From Pseudomonas sp. URIL14HWK12:I12 (GTDB lineage Bacteria; Pseudomonadota; Gammaproteobacteria; Pseudomonadales; Pseudomonadaceae): DNA of 64,000 nucleotides. A model generated the notes under the pieces. That model saw only the letters and a program-made list of their open reading frames with translations. It did no database searches and was not told the origin of the DNA. The position numbers and the translations under genes are program-made. The DNA lies in the NCBI RefSeq assembly GCF_003097135.1, contig NZ_QEQL01000001.1, positions 1,178,001 to 1,242,000 of the forward strand. The letters are read 5' to 3'. Below are positions 1 through 10,553 of this stretch, in pieces. Position 1 is the stretch's first letter. Every line of letters starts with the position of its first letter.

Positions 1-1775
1 ACCAGGCCCAACGTGCCCTGTTCACCCACCAGCGGCCACCACCAGGCCTGGCTGGCCGGCAGGGTACCGGTGCCAACGCCTGCTGGCTGGCCGTGCTGCC
101 AGGCCCACTCGGCCGCAGCGCGCTCCATTTCGCCGGCACCGGCCGGCAGGCTCAGGCGCCCTTCGGCATCACGTTCATGCACCGACGCCGGAATATCGCC
201 CCAGCTTTCGAAATGACGGCGGGCGGCGTCGAGCACCGCCTCGTGATCGCTGGCCGCCGCCAGGCGCTGGGACAGGCCCAGCAATTCGGCGGTCTGGGCC
301 TGGGTGTCACGCAACGCATGCAAATGGCGACGCTGCGCCGTGGCCAGGTTGCCGGTCAGCACCGCCATGAACAGAAAGAACAGCAACGTCAGGAGGTCTT
401 CGCGCAGGTCGATGCTCAGGGAAAAAAGCGGCTCGATGAACAGGAAGTCATAGAGCACGAACGACAGCCCCGCGCTCACCAACGCCGGGCCGAGCCCGCC
501 GCGCACCGCCACCACTAGCACGCCAGCCAGCAGCACCAACGAGATATTGGGCAATACCAGCCAGTGCGACACACCCCAAGACAGGGCTGCCATCAGTGCC
601 GGCACCCCTACCGCCAGCAAGTAGTGCCACGGCTGGCTGGCCAGGCGCAGCCGCCGCCGGGCGGTATCGCCGGCACCGTCGCGGGCCAACACCGACACCT
701 CAACGCCGGGTAACTTGCCCAACAGGCGGTGAGCGACACCGGGCCGCCACCGCCGTGCCCGGCTGGCCGAAAGCAGCAACACACTGGCGCGGCGTTGCGC
801 GGCGTGCCAGCGCAACGTGCCGGCCACATCGGTGGAGCGCAGCACCACCACCTCACCGCCCAGGCGCTCGGCCAGTTGTTGAGCAGCCTGCAAGCGTTGG
901 CGGGCGAGCTCGTCCTGCAGGGCGCCGGTGTCGACATGCACCACCGACCACGGCAGGTGGCGCCGCTCCGCTACCCGGCAGGCATGGCGCACCAGCCGCT
1001 CGGCCTGGTCATCGCCCTGCACCGCAACCAACAGCCGGCCGCGCAACGCCGGCATCGCCAGGCCTTGCTCGCGGTAGTCCTGGGCCAGGTCACCTTCGAC
1101 CTGCGCGGCGGCCGTCTGCATGGCCAGCTCACGCAAGGCTGCCAGGTGCGTGGGCACGAAGAACGCTTCGATCGCCGCGCGCGCCTGCTCGGGCATGTAC
1201 ACCTTGCCCTCGCGCAAGCGTTCGAGCAGATCACGCGGTGGCAAGTCGATCAGCACCAGCTCATGGGCTTCCAACACGACCCAGTCCGGCACGGTTTCGC
1301 GCACCCGCACGCCGGTGATGCCGTGCACTTGGTCGTTGAGGCTTTCCAGGTGCTGCACGTTGACCGTGGTGTGCACGTCGATGCCTGCTGCGAGCAGCTC
1401 CTGCACGTCCTGCCAGCGCTTGGCATGGCGGCTGCCGGGTGCGTTGCTGTGGGCCAGCTCGTCAACCAGTGCCACCGCCGGGCGCGCCGCCAGCACGGCG
1501 TCCAAGTCCATGGCCTCGAGCACCTGGCCACGATAGGCCAGGCGCGCCAAGGGCTGGCGAGGTAACCCGACCAGCAGGGCTTCGGTGTCGGCACGGCCAT
1601 GGGTGTGCACCACCGCTGCCAGCAGCTTGACCCCTTGGCGCTGCAAGGCCTGGGCACCGCGCAACATGGCGCAGGTCTTGCCCACCCCGGCGCAGGCCCC
1701 CAGATACACTTTCAACCGCCCACGCCCGTCAGGCAGGGCAGCCAGCAAGGCATCGGCGCGGGCGGCATCACTCAT
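1..1775 (-). CDS. kdpD: Sensor histidine kinase KdpD, N-terminal part (cut by window edge)
   Basis: The reading frame is open from an ATG at 1775 to the first base of the window, so about 591 residues are visible and the kinase core lies outside. KdpD senses K+ limitation or turgor and phosphorylates KdpE, which activates kdpFABC. The N-terminal KdpD domain carries the Walker A-like motif GACAGVGKT near residue 30 and the Walker B-like VALVDELAHSN. A universal-stress-like domain follows, then closely spaced hydrophobic segments (around residues 400-490, starting WHYLLAVGVPALMAALSWG) matching the four-helix DUF4118 membrane region, then the start of a GAF-like region. It lies 22 bp downstream of kdpC in the same direction, as expected for kdpFABCDE. 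The histidine box cannot be inspected. Identification is firm. Confidence 0.95.
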   Translation of the reverse strand, partial: MSDAARADALLAALPDGRGRLKVYLGACAGVGKTCAMLRGAQALQRQGVKLLAAVVHTHGRADTEALLVGLPRQPLARLAYRGQVLEAMDLDAVLAARPAVALVDELAHSNAPGSRHAKRWQDVQELLAAGIDVHTTVNVQHLESLNDQVHGITGVRVRETVPDWVVLEAHELVLIDLPPRDLLERLREGKVYMPEQARAAIEAFFVPTHLAALRELAMQTAAAQVEGDLAQDYREQGLAMPALRGRLLVAVQGDDQAERLVRHACRVAERRHLPWSVVHVDTGALQDELARQRLQAAQQLAERLGGEVVVLRSTDVAGTLRWHAAQRRASVLLLSASRARRWRPGVAHRLLGKLPGVEVSVLARDGAGDTARRRLRLASQPWHYLLAVGVPALMAALSWGVSHWLVLPNISLVLLAGVLVVAVRGGLGPALVSAGLSFVLYDFLFIEPLFSLSIDLREDLLTLLFFLFMAVLTGNLATAQRRHLHALRDTQAQTAELLGLSQRLAAASDHEAVLDAARRHFESWGDIPASVHERDAEGRLSLPAGAGEMERAAAEWAWQHGQPAGVGTGTLPASQAWWWPLVGEQGTLGL

Positions 1776-1797
1776 GGATCATCCTCTCAGGCACCGG

Positions 1798-2355
1798 CTA
1801 CGGTGCGGCTTGCAATTGCTCAAGGCCCCGGTTCAAGGCCAGCACATTGACCGTCGGCGGCCCGATCAGCGGGGCATGAACCTGGCTCTGGACCAGGTCG
1901 CTGACTCGCGCCGGGTCGAGGCCGCGCGCGGCGGCGACGCGCTTAACCTGCCACAGCGCAGCGTCCGGCGGTAGGTCTGGGTCAAGGCCGCTGCCCGAGG
2001 TGGTCAGCAAGGCCAGCGGCACCGGCCCCTGGCCCTGCCCACTCAACCTTGCGGCATCGGCCTCGATGCGCTTGGCCAGGGCGGGGTTGGTGGGCGCCAG
2101 GTTGCTCGCCGAGCTGGCTACGGTGGCGAACGCTCCGGCCGAAGGGCGTGGCTGGAACCAGCGGTCGCCCTCGAAGGGCTGGGCGATCAGGGCAGAGCCT
2201 TGCACCTGCCCACTGGCATCGCGCACCAGGCTGCCGCCGGCCTGGGCCGGGAAGGCCACCTTGGCCACGGCGGTCACCGCCAGCGGGTAGGCCACCCCAG
2301 TGACCAGGGTGAGTGCGGCGAGCAAGGTAAGCGCAGGGCGGATAATCGTGTTCAT
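1798..2355 (-). CDS. kdpC: K+-transporting ATPase subunit KdpC
   Basis: KdpC is the single-span inner-membrane subunit that stabilises the KdpFABC potassium pump and helps ATP binding by KdpB. The 185-residue product begins [20 protein letters not shown], the one N-terminal transmembrane helix typical of the family, followed by a soluble periplasmic domain ending in [19 protein letters not shown] chose the ATG at 2355 because GAGGAA sits just upstream. Longer upstream starts would add about 27 residues that do not look like KdpC. It lies 10 bp after kdpB. Length matches the usual 185-200 residues. Confidence 0.95.
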   Translation of the reverse strand: MNTIIRPALTLLAALTLVTGVAYPLAVTAVAKVAFPAQAGGSLVRDASGQVQGSALIAQPFEGDRWFQPRPSAGAFATVASSASNLAPTNPALAKRIEADAARLSGQGQGPVPLALLTTSGSGLDPDLPPDAALWQVKRVAAARGLDPARVSDLVQSQVHAPLIGPPTVNVLALNRGLEQLQAAP

Positions 2356-2365
2356 GGGCAATTCC

Positions 2366-4423
2366 TCAAACCAGGTGCAAGGCAGTGAGCAGCATGTCGA
2401 TGGCCTTGATGCCAATGAACGGCACCACCACCCCACCCAGGCCGTAGATCAACAGGTTGCGGCGCAGCAGGCTGGCCGCATCTCGGGCTTGCACGCGCAC
2501 GCCGCGCAGGGCCAGCGGGATCAGCGCGATGATGATCAGCGCATTGAAGACGATGGCCGAGACGATCGCACTCTGCGGGCTTTGCAGGTGCATGATGTTG
2601 AGCAGCCCCAGTTGCGGGTAGATGCTGGCGAACAGCGCCGGCAGGATAGCGAAGTACTTGGCCACATCGTTGGCCACGGAAAAGGTGGTGAGCGCGCCCC
2701 GGGTGACCAGCAGCTCCTTGCCGATGCGCACCACATCCAGCAGCTTGGTCGGGTCGCTGTCGAGGTCGACCATGTTGGCCGCCTCGCGCGCAGCCTGGGT
2801 GCCTTCGTTCATTGCCACACCCACATCCGCCTGGGCCAGCGCCGGCGCATCGTTGGCACCATCGCCGCACATGGCCACCAGCCGCCCTTGCGCCTGTTCC
2901 TGGCGAATGCGCTCGAGTTTCTTTTGTGGCGTGGCCTCGGCGATCACGTCATCCACCCCCGCCTGGGCGGCGATGGCTGCGGCGGTCAGCGGGTTGTCCC
3001 CGGTGACCATCACGGTACGGATGCCCATCTTGCGCAGCTCATCGAAGCGCTCGCGAATGCCTGGCTTGACCACATCGGTCAGCTCGATGGCGCCGATCAA
3101 ACGATCATCGCAGGCCACCAGCAGCGGCGTGCCACCGCCTTGGGCAATGCGTTCGAGTTCGCGGGCCAAGGCCGGCGGCAGGTCGGCACGGGTGCGGCCG
3201 ATGAAGCCGAGCAAGGCGTCTACCGCGCCCTTGCGGTAGTGCCGGCCCTGGTAGTCGAGCCCGGACAGGCGGGTCTCGGCGCTGAACGGCACCGCTTGCG
3301 CGTCAGCAAGCACCGGCTTGCTCATGCCGCCCAGGCGCTGCACGTAGTCGACCACCGACTTGCCCTCGGCGGTGTCATCGGCCAGGGACGCCAACAAAGC
3401 AGCGTCGGCGGTCTCGGCCTTGGTCACGCCTGGGGCTGCAAGCAATGCCGTGCAGCGGCGGTTGCCGAAGGTGATAGTGCCGGTTTTGTCCAGCAGCAGC
3501 ACATGCACGTCGCCCGCCGCTTCCACTGCACGCCCGGACTTGGCGATCACGTTCAACCGCACCAGGCGGTCCATGCCGGCGATACCGATGGCCGACAGCA
3601 GCCCGCCGATGGTGGTGGGAATCAGCGTGACCAACAGCGCCACCAGAAACACCACCGGCAGGTTGCCCCCTGCAAAGGCTGCGAACGGCTGCAGTGTGAC
3701 CACCACCAGCAGGAAGATCAGGGTCATGCCGATCAGCAGGATATCCAGCGCGATTTCGTTGGGCGTCTTTTGCCGGCGCGCACCTTCGACCAGAGCGATC
3801 ATGCGGTCCAGGGTCGAATCGCCCGGGTTGGCGCTGATGCGCACCAGCAGCCAGTCCGACACCAGGCGGGTATTGCCGGTGACCGCAGAGCGGTCGCCGC
3901 CGGATTCGCGAATCACCGGCGCCGACTCGCCCGTGATGGCCGCTTCATCGACTGCCGCGATGCCTTCGAGCACCTCGCCGTCGCCCGGAATCATCTCCCC
4001 GGCTTCCACGCGTACCACATCGCCCAGCCTCAAGCTGCTGGCCGGCACCTCCTTAAAACGGCCATCGGGTTCGCGGCGGCGCGCCACAAGGTCCACACTG
4101 CCGGCCCGCAGGCTGTCGGCGCGGGCCTTGCCCCGGCCCTCGGCGAGGGCCTCGGCGAAGTTGGCAAACAGCACGGTGAACCACAGCCACAGCGCAATCT
4201 GCAGGCCCGTGGCCAGGGGCACCTCGGCATTGGGCAGCAAGCACAGCACGGTGGTGAGCACCGCGGTGAGCGCCACCACCAGCATCACCGGCGAGCGCTT
4301 GAGCTGGCGCGGGTCGAGCTTGACGAAGGCTTGCACCAGGGCCGGGCGCCACAGCGCCAGCAAGCTGGTAGGCGCAGCGGCGGCGTGCGCCACTGCAGGG
4401 GACTCTTTGACAGGCATGTTCAT
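2366..4423 (-). CDS. kdpB: K+-transporting P-type ATPase catalytic subunit KdpB
   Basis: KdpB hydrolyses ATP to drive high-affinity K+ uptake through KdpA in the inner membrane. The 685-residue protein shows P-type ATPase landmarks in order: paired N-terminal membrane helices (about 45-90), TGES of the actuator domain (164-167), the phosphorylation site DKTGT with Asp312, a nucleotide-binding domain, and the hinge motif [11 protein letters not shown]-terminal hydrophobic helices follow. Two in-frame ATGs (4423 and 4417) compete. The first is used here, and GAGGA precedes both. It lies 10 bp downstream of kdpA. Confidence 0.97.
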   Translation of the reverse strand: MNMPVKESPAVAHAAAAPTSLLALWRPALVQAFVKLDPRQLKRSPVMLVVALTAVLTTVLCLLPNAEVPLATGLQIALWLWFTVLFANFAEALAEGRGKARADSLRAGSVDLVARRREPDGRFKEVPASSLRLGDVVRVEAGEMIPGDGEVLEGIAAVDEAAITGESAPVIRESGGDRSAVTGNTRLVSDWLLVRISANPGDSTLDRMIALVEGARRQKTPNEIALDILLIGMTLIFLLVVVTLQPFAAFAGGNLPVVFLVALLVTLIPTTIGGLLSAIGIAGMDRLVRLNVIAKSGRAVEAAGDVHVLLLDKTGTITFGNRRCTALLAAPGVTKAETADAALLASLADDTAEGKSVVDYVQRLGGMSKPVLADAQAVPFSAETRLSGLDYQGRHYRKGAVDALLGFIGRTRADLPPALARELERIAQGGGTPLLVACDDRLIGAIELTDVVKPGIRERFDELRKMGIRTVMVTGDNPLTAAAIAAQAGVDDVIAEATPQKKLERIRQEQAQGRLVAMCGDGANDAPALAQADVGVAMNEGTQAAREAANMVDLDSDPTKLLDVVRIGKELLVTRGALTTFSVANDVAKYFAILPALFASIYPQLGLLNIMHLQSPQSAIVSAIVFNALIIIALIPLALRGVRVQARDAASLLRRNLLIYGLGGVVVPFIGIKAIDMLLTALHLV

Positions 4424-4432
4424 GATCGGTCC

Positions 4433-6124
4433 TCAGAACCCGCTGCTCAGTTGATCGGCGATCGGGCCCAGCGCAAGGGTGGGCAGGAAGGTCAAGCCGC
4501 CCACTACCAGCACGGTGGCCGTCAGCAGCACGACGAACAGCAGGCCATGGGTGGGAAAACTGTTGGGGCCTACCGGCAGGGCCTTTTTCGCCGCCATGCT
4601 GCCGGCCAGCGCCAGCACCGGCAGGATGTAGCCGAAGCGACCCAGCAGCATGCCCAGCCCCAGCATGACGTTATGGAAATCGGTGTTGGCACTGAAGCCG
4701 CCAAACGCCGAGCCGTTGTTGGCACTGGCCGAGGTGTAGGCATACAACAGCTCGCTGAAGCCGTGCGCGCCAGGGTTGCCCAGCGCTTGAGCCGTGCTCG
4801 GCAGGCACGCGGCGATCGCACTGAGCACCAGCACGCCCACCGGCATCACCAGCAAGGTGGCTACCAACAGTTTGACGTCGTGGGCAACCAGCTTCTTGCC
4901 CAGGTACTCCGGGGTGCGGCCGATCATCAGGCCCGCCAGGAAGACCGCGATCAGCACAAACAGCAACATGCCGTACAGGCCCGAGCCGACGCCGCCGAAG
5001 ATCACCTCGCCGAGCATCATGTTCACCATCGCGACCATGCCGGTGAGGGGGTTGAGGCTGTCGTGCATGCCATTGACCGAGCCGTTGGAGGCTGCTGTGG
5101 TGACCACCGCCCACAGCGTGGTGGCCGTGGTGCCGAAGCGCGTTTCCTTGCCTTCGAGGGGCGCCGCCTGGGCCAGCGCGCCCGGCAGGCTGGCCATCGG
5201 CTGATACTCGGCCCATAGCGCCAGCGCACCGCCGAACAGCAGCACCACCAGCATCGAGGCGAAAATCGCGCGGCTCTGGCGCAGGTCCTTCACGTAATGC
5301 CCGTAGGTGAACACCAAGGCCGCCGGGATGCTGAGAATCGCCACCAGCTCCAGCAGGTTGCTCCAGGCGGTAGGGTTCTCGAACGGGTGCGCCGAGTTCA
5401 CGCCGAAGAAGCCACCGCCATTGGTGCCCAGTTGTTTGATCGCCACCTGGCTCGCCACCGGCCCCAACGGCAAGCTTTGGTCGGCGCCCTGCAGCGTGTG
5501 TGCATCAACGTAGGCAGCGAAGGTTTGCGGCACGCCCTGCCACACCAGCACCAGGGCCAGCACCAAGCACAAGGGCAACAAGCCGTAGAGGGTGGCGCGA
5601 GTGACATCGGCCCAGAAGTTGCCGACCGTGCTCGCCGAGCGCCGCGCGATCCCGCGGCTCAGCGCCACCAACACGGCAATGCCGGTGGCGGCGCTGACGA
5701 AGTTCTGCACGGTGAGGCCGACCATCTGGCTGAAGTAACTCAGCGTCGCCTCACCGCTGTAAGCCTGCCAGTTGGTGTTGGTGACGAAACTCACTGCCGT
5801 GTTGAACGCCAGCGATGCATTGAGCCCCGGCAGGCCCTGAGGGTTCAGCGGCAAAGCGCCCTGCCCGATCAGGATCGCGAACAGCACCACGAACCCTGCG
5901 AAGTTGAAGGCCAGCAGCGCCAGCGCGTAATGCTTCCAGCCCTGCTCCTGGTGGGGGTCGACCCCCGCCAGGCGATAGCACCCCCGCTCCACGCCGCCCA
6001 GCAGCGGGTGCAGCCAGGTTCGCTCACCTTCCATTACGCGGTAATAAAAACGGCCCAACAGCGGTGCAGGAAGCACCACCAGGGCCAAAAACAACACAAT
6101 CAACCAGACGTCATGGCTGTACAT
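4433..6124 (-). CDS. kdpA: K+-transporting ATPase channel subunit KdpA
   Basis: KdpA is the SKT-superfamily channel-like subunit that binds and translocates K+. The 563-residue protein is hydrophobic throughout (about ten transmembrane helices) and contains Gly-rich selectivity-filter loops such as [32 protein letters not shown] and [12 protein letters not shown]. Length matches the usual 550-570 residues. It begins 8 bp after the kdpF stop, consistent with translational coupling inside kdpFABC. Nothing appears truncated. Confidence 0.97.
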   Translation of the reverse strand: MYSHDVWLIVLFLALVVLPAPLLGRFYYRVMEGERTWLHPLLGGVERGCYRLAGVDPHQEQGWKHYALALLAFNFAGFVVLFAILIGQGALPLNPQGLPGLNASLAFNTAVSFVTNTNWQAYSGEATLSYFSQMVGLTVQNFVSAATGIAVLVALSRGIARRSASTVGNFWADVTRATLYGLLPLCLVLALVLVWQGVPQTFAAYVDAHTLQGADQSLPLGPVASQVAIKQLGTNGGGFFGVNSAHPFENPTAWSNLLELVAILSIPAALVFTYGHYVKDLRQSRAIFASMLVVLLFGGALALWAEYQPMASLPGALAQAAPLEGKETRFGTTATTLWAVVTTAASNGSVNGMHDSLNPLTGMVAMVNMMLGEVIFGGVGSGLYGMLLFVLIAVFLAGLMIGRTPEYLGKKLVAHDVKLLVATLLVMPVGVLVLSAIAACLPSTAQALGNPGAHGFSELLYAYTSASANNGSAFGGFSANTDFHNVMLGLGMLLGRFGYILPVLALAGSMAAKKALPVGPNSFPTHGLLFVVLLTATVLVVGGLTFLPTLALGPIADQLSSGF

Positions 6125-6132
6125 GGTCGCTC

Positions 6133-6222
6133 CTATCCCCGGTCGGCGCGCAGCAGCGCGACCAGCAGGTAAGCGAACAGGCCCACAGCCAGCAGCAGTG
6201 AAACCCCTTGGGTGATGCTCAT
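6133..6222 (-). CDS. kdpF: KdpF, small membrane subunit of the K+ ATPase
   Basis: This is a 29-codon gene that is easily missed by length-limited gene finders. It encodes [19 protein letters not shown] followed by [10 protein letters not shown] and a stop, which is one transmembrane helix with a positively charged C-terminus, the KdpF signature. In other bacteria KdpF is a lipid-like stabiliser of KdpFABC. It is the first gene of the kdp operon and ends 8 bp before kdpA. Upstream, GAGTTATCGCAATG gives a modest ribosome-binding site. Confidence 0.9.
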   Translation of the reverse strand: MSITQGVSLLLAVGLFAYLLVALLRADRG

Positions 6223-6308
6223 TGCGATAACTCCTCAGTACCGGAACGGTTAATGAGGAAAGCTTCAGGCAAGGGCGCGTAAAGGAGCGATGCCGAGAAA
6301 GGGCCTAC

Positions 6309-6329
6309 GCGTAAAGTTTTCATAAAAAA
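6309..6329 (-). promoter_or_regulatory. Possible KdpE-binding box upstream of kdpFABC
   Basis: On the minus strand, about 87-107 bases upstream of kdpF, the sequence reads GTTTTTTATGAAAACTTTAC. It resembles the T-rich KdpE target before E. coli kdpFABC (TTTTTATA followed by TTTACA). Assignment rests on resemblance and position only. Confidence 0.45.
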
Positions 6330-6429
6330 CGAGCCGCCGCAGGCCGGGCAACGGCGCCGCATACCGTGTTGGCCACGCAGGGCGCCCTAGGCCCATCATG
6401 AGTTTTTCTCTTGTTTATATAAAATAAAA

Positions 6430-6442
6430 TGAATTTGTTTCA
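6430..6442 (+). promoter_or_regulatory. MetR-type box upstream of metE
   Basis: TGAATTTGTTTCA is an exact match to the MetR consensus TGAA-N5-TTCA. It lies 57-69 bases upstream of the metE start, in an AT-rich promoter region. MetR with homocysteine activates metE in enterobacteria. No metR gene is present in this window. Confidence 0.65.
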
Positions 6443-6498
6443 ATTAACAAAGCCCTGGAGAATGCCGCCTATGCAACCCGTATCCGGAGACATTTCAA

Positions 6499-8790
6499 AT
6501 GGCATTGGCACACAACCTGGGCTTTCCGCGCATCGGCCGCGACCGCGAACTGAAAAAAGCTCAGGAAGCCTTCTGGAAAGGCGAGTTGGACGAAGCCGGC
6601 CTGCGCGCGGTAGGCCGGGGGCTGCGCGCTGCGCACTGGCAGGCCCAGAAGCAAGCCGGTATCGAACTGCTGCCGGTGGGCGACTTCGCGTGGTATGACC
6701 AAGTGCTCACCCATTCGCTGACCTTCGGCGTGGTCCCCGAGCGCTTTACCCCGAAAGGCGGCGCCAAGCCAAGCCTGCATACCTTGTTTGCGATGGCGCG
6801 GGGTGCGGGCGACGGTTGCTGCGGCGGTGCCCGTGCCCAGGAGATGACCAAGTGGTTCGACACCAACTACCACTACCTGGTACCCGAATTCAGCCACGAC
6901 CAGGTATTCACCCTTAGCTGGGAACAGTTGTTCGAGGAGGTCGCCGAAGCGAAAGCGTTGGGCCACGCCGTGAAACCCGTGGTGATCGGCCCGTTGACCT
7001 ACCTGTGGTTGGGCAAGGCCAAAGGCAGCGACTTCGACAAGCTGGAGTTGGCCGACCGCCTGCTGCCGCTGTATGACCAGATCTTCAATCGCCTGGCCAG
7101 CCAGGGTGTGGAGTGGGTGCAGATCGACGAGCCGATCCTGGCCCTTGACCTGCCCCAGGCCTGGAAGAGCGCCTACGAACGCGTCTACAACATTCTCCAG
7201 CGTTCGCCCCTGAAGAAACTGGTGGCCACCTACTTCGGCGGGCTGGAAGACAATCTGGGCCTGGCTGCCGGGTTGCCGGTGGACGGCCTGCACATCGACC
7301 TGGTGCGCGCCCCGGAGCAATACCCGACCATTCTCGACCGGCTGCCGGCCTACAAGGTGTTGTCGCTGGGTGTGGTGGACGGGCGTAACGTCTGGCGCTG
7401 CGACCTGGAAAAAGCCTTTGATGTGCTGCGCCATGCCGCCGAACGGCTCGGTGAACGGCTGTGGGTCGCACCGAGCTGCTCGCTGCTGCACAGCCCGGTG
7501 GACCTGGCCCGGGAAGACCAGCTCGACCCCGAGCTCAAAAGCTGGCTGGCCTTTGCCGTGCAGAAGTGCGAGGAAGTGGCGGTGCTGGCTCAAGCGCTGC
7601 GTGATCCAGAAGCCCCGAAGGCCCGCGCAGCCTTGGCCGAAAGCCGCGCCGTACAGGCAACCCGCGCGGCGTCGCCGCGCATCCACAAGCCTGCGGTGCA
7701 ACGGCGGCTGAACAGCGTTGTGCCCACCGACAGCTTGCGCGCGTCGAGCTTCGACCAACGCATCGCCGTGCAGCGGGCCAAGCTCGCACTGCCCGCCTAC
7801 CCCACCACCACCATCGGCTCGTTCCCGCAAACCCCGGCCATCCGCGCGGCGCGGCACGCCTTCAGGCAAGGCACGCTGAGCCAGGCTGCCTATACCCAGG
7901 CCATGCAGGATGAAATCCGGCATGCGGTGCGGGTGCAGGAGAACCTGGGGCTGGATGTGTTGGTGCATGGCGAAGCCGAGCGCAACGACATGGTCGAATA
8001 TTTCGCCGAGCAGCTCGACGGCTACCTGCTCACTCGATTCGGCTGGGTGCAAAGCTATGGCTCGCGCTGCGTGAAGCCTGCGGTGATCTACGGCGACATC
8101 AGCCGGCCCCGGTCCATGACAGTGGCGTGGAGCACCTATGCGCAAAGCCTCACGCACAAGGTCATCAAGGGCATGCTGACCGGCCCGGTCACCCTGCTGA
8201 TGTGGTCGTTCCCACGGGAAGACATCGACCGCGAAACGCAAGCGCGACAGCTGGCGCTGGCCATCCGTGACGAGGTGTTGGACCTTGAGCAGGCCGGGAT
8301 CAAGATCGTGCAGATCGACGAAGCCGCCTTCCGCGAGGGCCTGCCGCTGCGGCGCAGCGCATGGCCACGCTACCTGGAATGGGCCACCGAAGCCTTCCGC
8401 CTATGCGCCTCGGGCGTGCGTGACGAAACGCAAATCCACACCCATATGTGCTACAGCGAATTCAACGATGTGATCGAGTCGATCGCCGCCATGGATGCCG
8501 ACGTGATCACGATCGAAACCTCACGTTCGGATATGGCGCTGCTCGAGGCCTTCGAGCGCTTCGACTACCCCAACGAGATTGGCCCTGGGGTATACGACAT
8601 CCACTCACCGCGCGTGCCCAGCACCGAGGAAATGGCCAACCTGCTGCGCAAGGCGGCGCAACGCATCGCACCAGAACGGCTGTGGGTAAACCCCGACTGC
8701 GGCCTGAAAACCCGGGATTGGCCTGAAACCGAGGCAGCACTGGTGAACATGGTGGCGGCGGCCCGGCAATTGCGCCACGCTGGCGCCTGA
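6499..8790 (+). CDS. metE: Cobalamin-independent methionine synthase MetE
   Basis: MetE transfers the methyl group from 5-methyltetrahydropteroyl-tri-L-glutamate to homocysteine in the last step of methionine synthesis, in the cytoplasm. The 763-residue protein has both halves of the duplicated barrel. The N-terminal half starts with [14 protein letters not shown]. The C-terminal catalytic half contains the zinc ligands: His and Cys of [12 protein letters not shown], the Glu of VITIETSRS, and the Cys of [13 protein letters not shown]. The family is usually 750-770 residues. The ATG is preceded by GGAGA at 6484-6488. The transcript probably starts in the AT-rich stretch at 6400-6430 and is likely under MetR control. 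Confidence 0.97.
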   Translation: MALAHNLGFPRIGRDRELKKAQEAFWKGELDEAGLRAVGRGLRAAHWQAQKQAGIELLPVGDFAWYDQVLTHSLTFGVVPERFTPKGGAKPSLHTLFAMARGAGDGCCGGARAQEMTKWFDTNYHYLVPEFSHDQVFTLSWEQLFEEVAEAKALGHAVKPVVIGPLTYLWLGKAKGSDFDKLELADRLLPLYDQIFNRLASQGVEWVQIDEPILALDLPQAWKSAYERVYNILQRSPLKKLVATYFGGLEDNLGLAAGLPVDGLHIDLVRAPEQYPTILDRLPAYKVLSLGVVDGRNVWRCDLEKAFDVLRHAAERLGERLWVAPSCSLLHSPVDLAREDQLDPELKSWLAFAVQKCEEVAVLAQALRDPEAPKARAALAESRAVQATRAASPRIHKPAVQRRLNSVVPTDSLRASSFDQRIAVQRAKLALPAYPTTTIGSFPQTPAIRAARHAFRQGTLSQAAYTQAMQDEIRHAVRVQENLGLDVLVHGEAERNDMVEYFAEQLDGYLLTRFGWVQSYGSRCVKPAVIYGDISRPRSMTVAWSTYAQSLTHKVIKGMLTGPVTLLMWSFPREDIDRETQARQLALAIRDEVLDLEQAGIKIVQIDEAAFREGLPLRRSAWPRYLEWATEAFRLCASGVRDETQIHTHMCYSEFNDVIESIAAMDADVITIETSRSDMALLEAFERFDYPNEIGPGVYDIHSPRVPSTEEMANLLRKAAQRIAPERLWVNPDCGLKTRDWPETEAALVNMVAAARQLRHAGA

Positions 8791-8827
8791 GCACCGCGCT
8801 GGCGGATAATGCTCCGAATTTTCTGGC

Positions 8828-8845
8828 CGCAGGCACTGGCCTGCG
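8828..8845 (+). terminator. Hairpin after metE, possible terminator
   Basis: CGCAGGC-ACTG-GCCTGCG forms a 7-bp stem with a 4-base loop, 37 bases after the metE stop and just before the IclR ribosome-binding site. There is no T-run, so it may be a weak terminator or merely a processing structure. Confidence 0.3.
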
Positions 8846-8863
8846 AGCCCCTAGGAGCGATGG

Positions 8864-9571
8864 ATGGTAAAAATAAAACCCCGCCCCGCCGTGAGTGGGG
8901 TGGCCTCTGCCGACCGGGTGCTGACCGTGCTCAGCGCCTTTCGCATCGGCGACACTGCCCTGAGCCTGGTCGACCTCACCGAGCGCACCGGGTTGATCAA
9001 AAGCACCATCATGCGCCTGGTGGTGTCTTTGGAAACCGCAGGCTTCGTCAACCGCCTGGCCGATGGTCGATACATGCTGGCCAGCGAAGTCATGCGCCTG
9101 AATGCGGTCTACCAGGAGTCGCTCGACCTGGAGCGGCACGTGCTGCCGCTGCTGCATCGGCTGACCGACGAAACCGGTGAAACTGCTTCCTTTTATGTAC
9201 GCCACGGCGCCTACCGGCTGTGCCAATACCGGGTGAACTCGCCACACCGCTTGCGCCTGCACCTGCAGCCAGGCGATATCCGCCCAATGGATGGCGCCGC
9301 CAGTGCCCAGGCACTGCGCTGCACCTATGAGCGCGCCCTCGAGCACCCGGCACCGTTCTATTCATGCGGGGCGACCGACCCGCATTCGGCGTCGATGTCG
9401 TTGCCAATCTTCGGCGCCCTGAACGAACTGGTCGGTGCCCTGGTGGTGTCAGGCCCGGCTGGGCGGCTGACCGAAGAGCGCGCCAGTTCGTTCAACGAAC
9501 TGTTCATGCAGATCGCCCGTGACCTGGCCCGCAGCCTGGGCGGCAAGGCCGAGGCGGGTCAGAACCCGTAG
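8864..9571 (+). CDS. IclR-family transcriptional regulator
   Basis: This 235-residue protein has an N-terminal winged helix (about 13-75: [14 protein letters not shown], then [19 protein letters not shown] as the helix-turn-helix) and a C-terminal IclR effector domain ([20 protein letters not shown]). The start is set by TAGGAG 6-7 bases upstream. It is tail-to-tail with the following amidohydrolase gene and overlaps it by 13 bp. IclR proteins usually control the adjacent catabolic operons. Four promoters between 12.9 and 23.2 kb carry the same near-palindrome, so I infer this protein is their regulator. The effector is unknown. Confidence 0.92.
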   Translation: MVKIKPRPAVSGVASADRVLTVLSAFRIGDTALSLVDLTERTGLIKSTIMRLVVSLETAGFVNRLADGRYMLASEVMRLNAVYQESLDLERHVLPLLHRLTDETGETASFYVRHGAYRLCQYRVNSPHRLRLHLQPGDIRPMDGAASAQALRCTYERALEHPAPFYSCGATDPHSASMSLPIFGALNELVGALVVSGPAGRLTEERASSFNELFMQIARDLARSLGGKAEAGQNP

Positions 9572-10479
9572 AGGCTGACGGGGTTGTCGCGCAGGATGGC
9601 GTTACGGTCTTTTTCGTTCGGCGCCCATTGCGTCATCAGGTCGAGAATATGCGCATCGTCCGGTTTGTTCTCCAGCGCAACGGTCGGGTGCGGCCAGTCG
9701 CTGCCCCAAAGCAGGCGATCGGGCCGCACCTTGACCAGCGCCTTGGCCACGGTGCCGACGTCCGGGTAGTCCGGCGCGCCCTGCTTGGAGCGGATATAGG
9801 GCCCTGAGAGCTTGACCCAGGTGCGGTCGCCTGCCAGCAGCCGGTTTATCGTGGCGAAGGCTGGGGCATCGATGCCCTGGGGCTGTGGAATGTGGCCCAT
9901 GTGGTCGATCACCAGCCGCGCTGGAAGCTTGGCCAGCCGCGGCTCGAGATCCAGCAATTGAGTGCCGGGGGCAACCACCTGAACGTGCCAGCCCAATTCG
10001 TTGACCCGGTGAGCCAAAAGCTCCAGGTCATCCAGGCTCGCCCCGCCATAGCTGAGGTTGAAGCGAATCCCGCGCACACCTGCCTTGTTCATCTGCTCGA
10101 GTTCGGCGTCGCTGATGCCGGCCGCGATGACCGCCACACCCCGGGCATTGCCGTTGCTTTGGTGCAGGCCGTCGAGCAGGCAGCGGTTGTCGGTGCCATA
10201 GGTTGAGGGGGTGACGATCACGAACCGCTGAAGATGCAGGCGTTTTTGTACCTGGGCATAGTCATCGAGCGTGGCGTTGGGCGGCAGCAAGGTGGCGCCG
10301 GGGGCCGCAGGGTAGCGGTCGTTGTACAGGTGCATATGACAGTCGACACTGCCCGCCGGCGGAATGAAGCGCGCGGTTTCGTCACCGCTGGAATAACGCG
10401 CCCCAGCCAGGGCCGGGAACGACGCCAACGCACCAGCCGCGGCGGTGGCTTGCAGGAACAAACGACGGGTAAGGTCCAT
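9559..10479 (-). CDS. Amidohydrolase with signal peptide (LigI/lactonase-like, COG3618 type)
   Basis: A 306-residue TIM-barrel amidohydrolase of the group that includes 2-pyrone-4,6-dicarboxylate lactonase (LigI) and sugar lactonases. The N-terminus MDLTRRLFLQATAAAGALAS resembles a Tat signal (TRRLFLQ) with an AxA-like site, implying export, which is unusual for this family. Visible active-site elements are the first-strand HxH in SVDCHMHLY, the strand motif VIDHMGHI, and the late aspartate in LLWGSDWPHP. It is the third gene of a minus-strand operon (dehydrogenase, MFS, amidohydrolase). The likely reaction is hydrolysis of a lactone, but the substrate cannot be read from the sequence. Confidence 0.85.
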   Translation of the reverse strand: MDLTRRLFLQATAAAGALASFPALAGARYSSGDETARFIPPAGSVDCHMHLYNDRYPAAPGATLLPPNATLDDYAQVQKRLHLQRFVIVTPSTYGTDNRCLLDGLHQSNGNARGVAVIAAGISDAELEQMNKAGVRGIRFNLSYGGASLDDLELLAHRVNELGWHVQVVAPGTQLLDLEPRLAKLPARLVIDHMGHIPQPQGIDAPAFATINRLLAGDRTWVKLSGPYIRSKQGAPDYPDVGTVAKALVKVRPDRLLWGSDWPHPTVALENKPDDAHILDLMTQWAPNEKDRNAILRDNPVSLYGF

Positions 10480-10553
10480 GAACTGATCTCTTGTTGTTGT
10501 AAGGGCACTGCGCCGCCTGGCGGCGGCGCAGCGATGCAGCGGCGGCGTTCAGG

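Noticed and set aside
2300..5218. A 972-residue plus-strand open frame across kdpCBA
   Set aside because: It is antisense to well-supported kdp genes and rich in His, Gln and Arg, as expected for a shadow frame in GC-rich DNA.
6469..8241. A 590-residue minus-strand frame opposite metE
   Set aside because: Antisense shadow of an intact metE with no recognisable domain.
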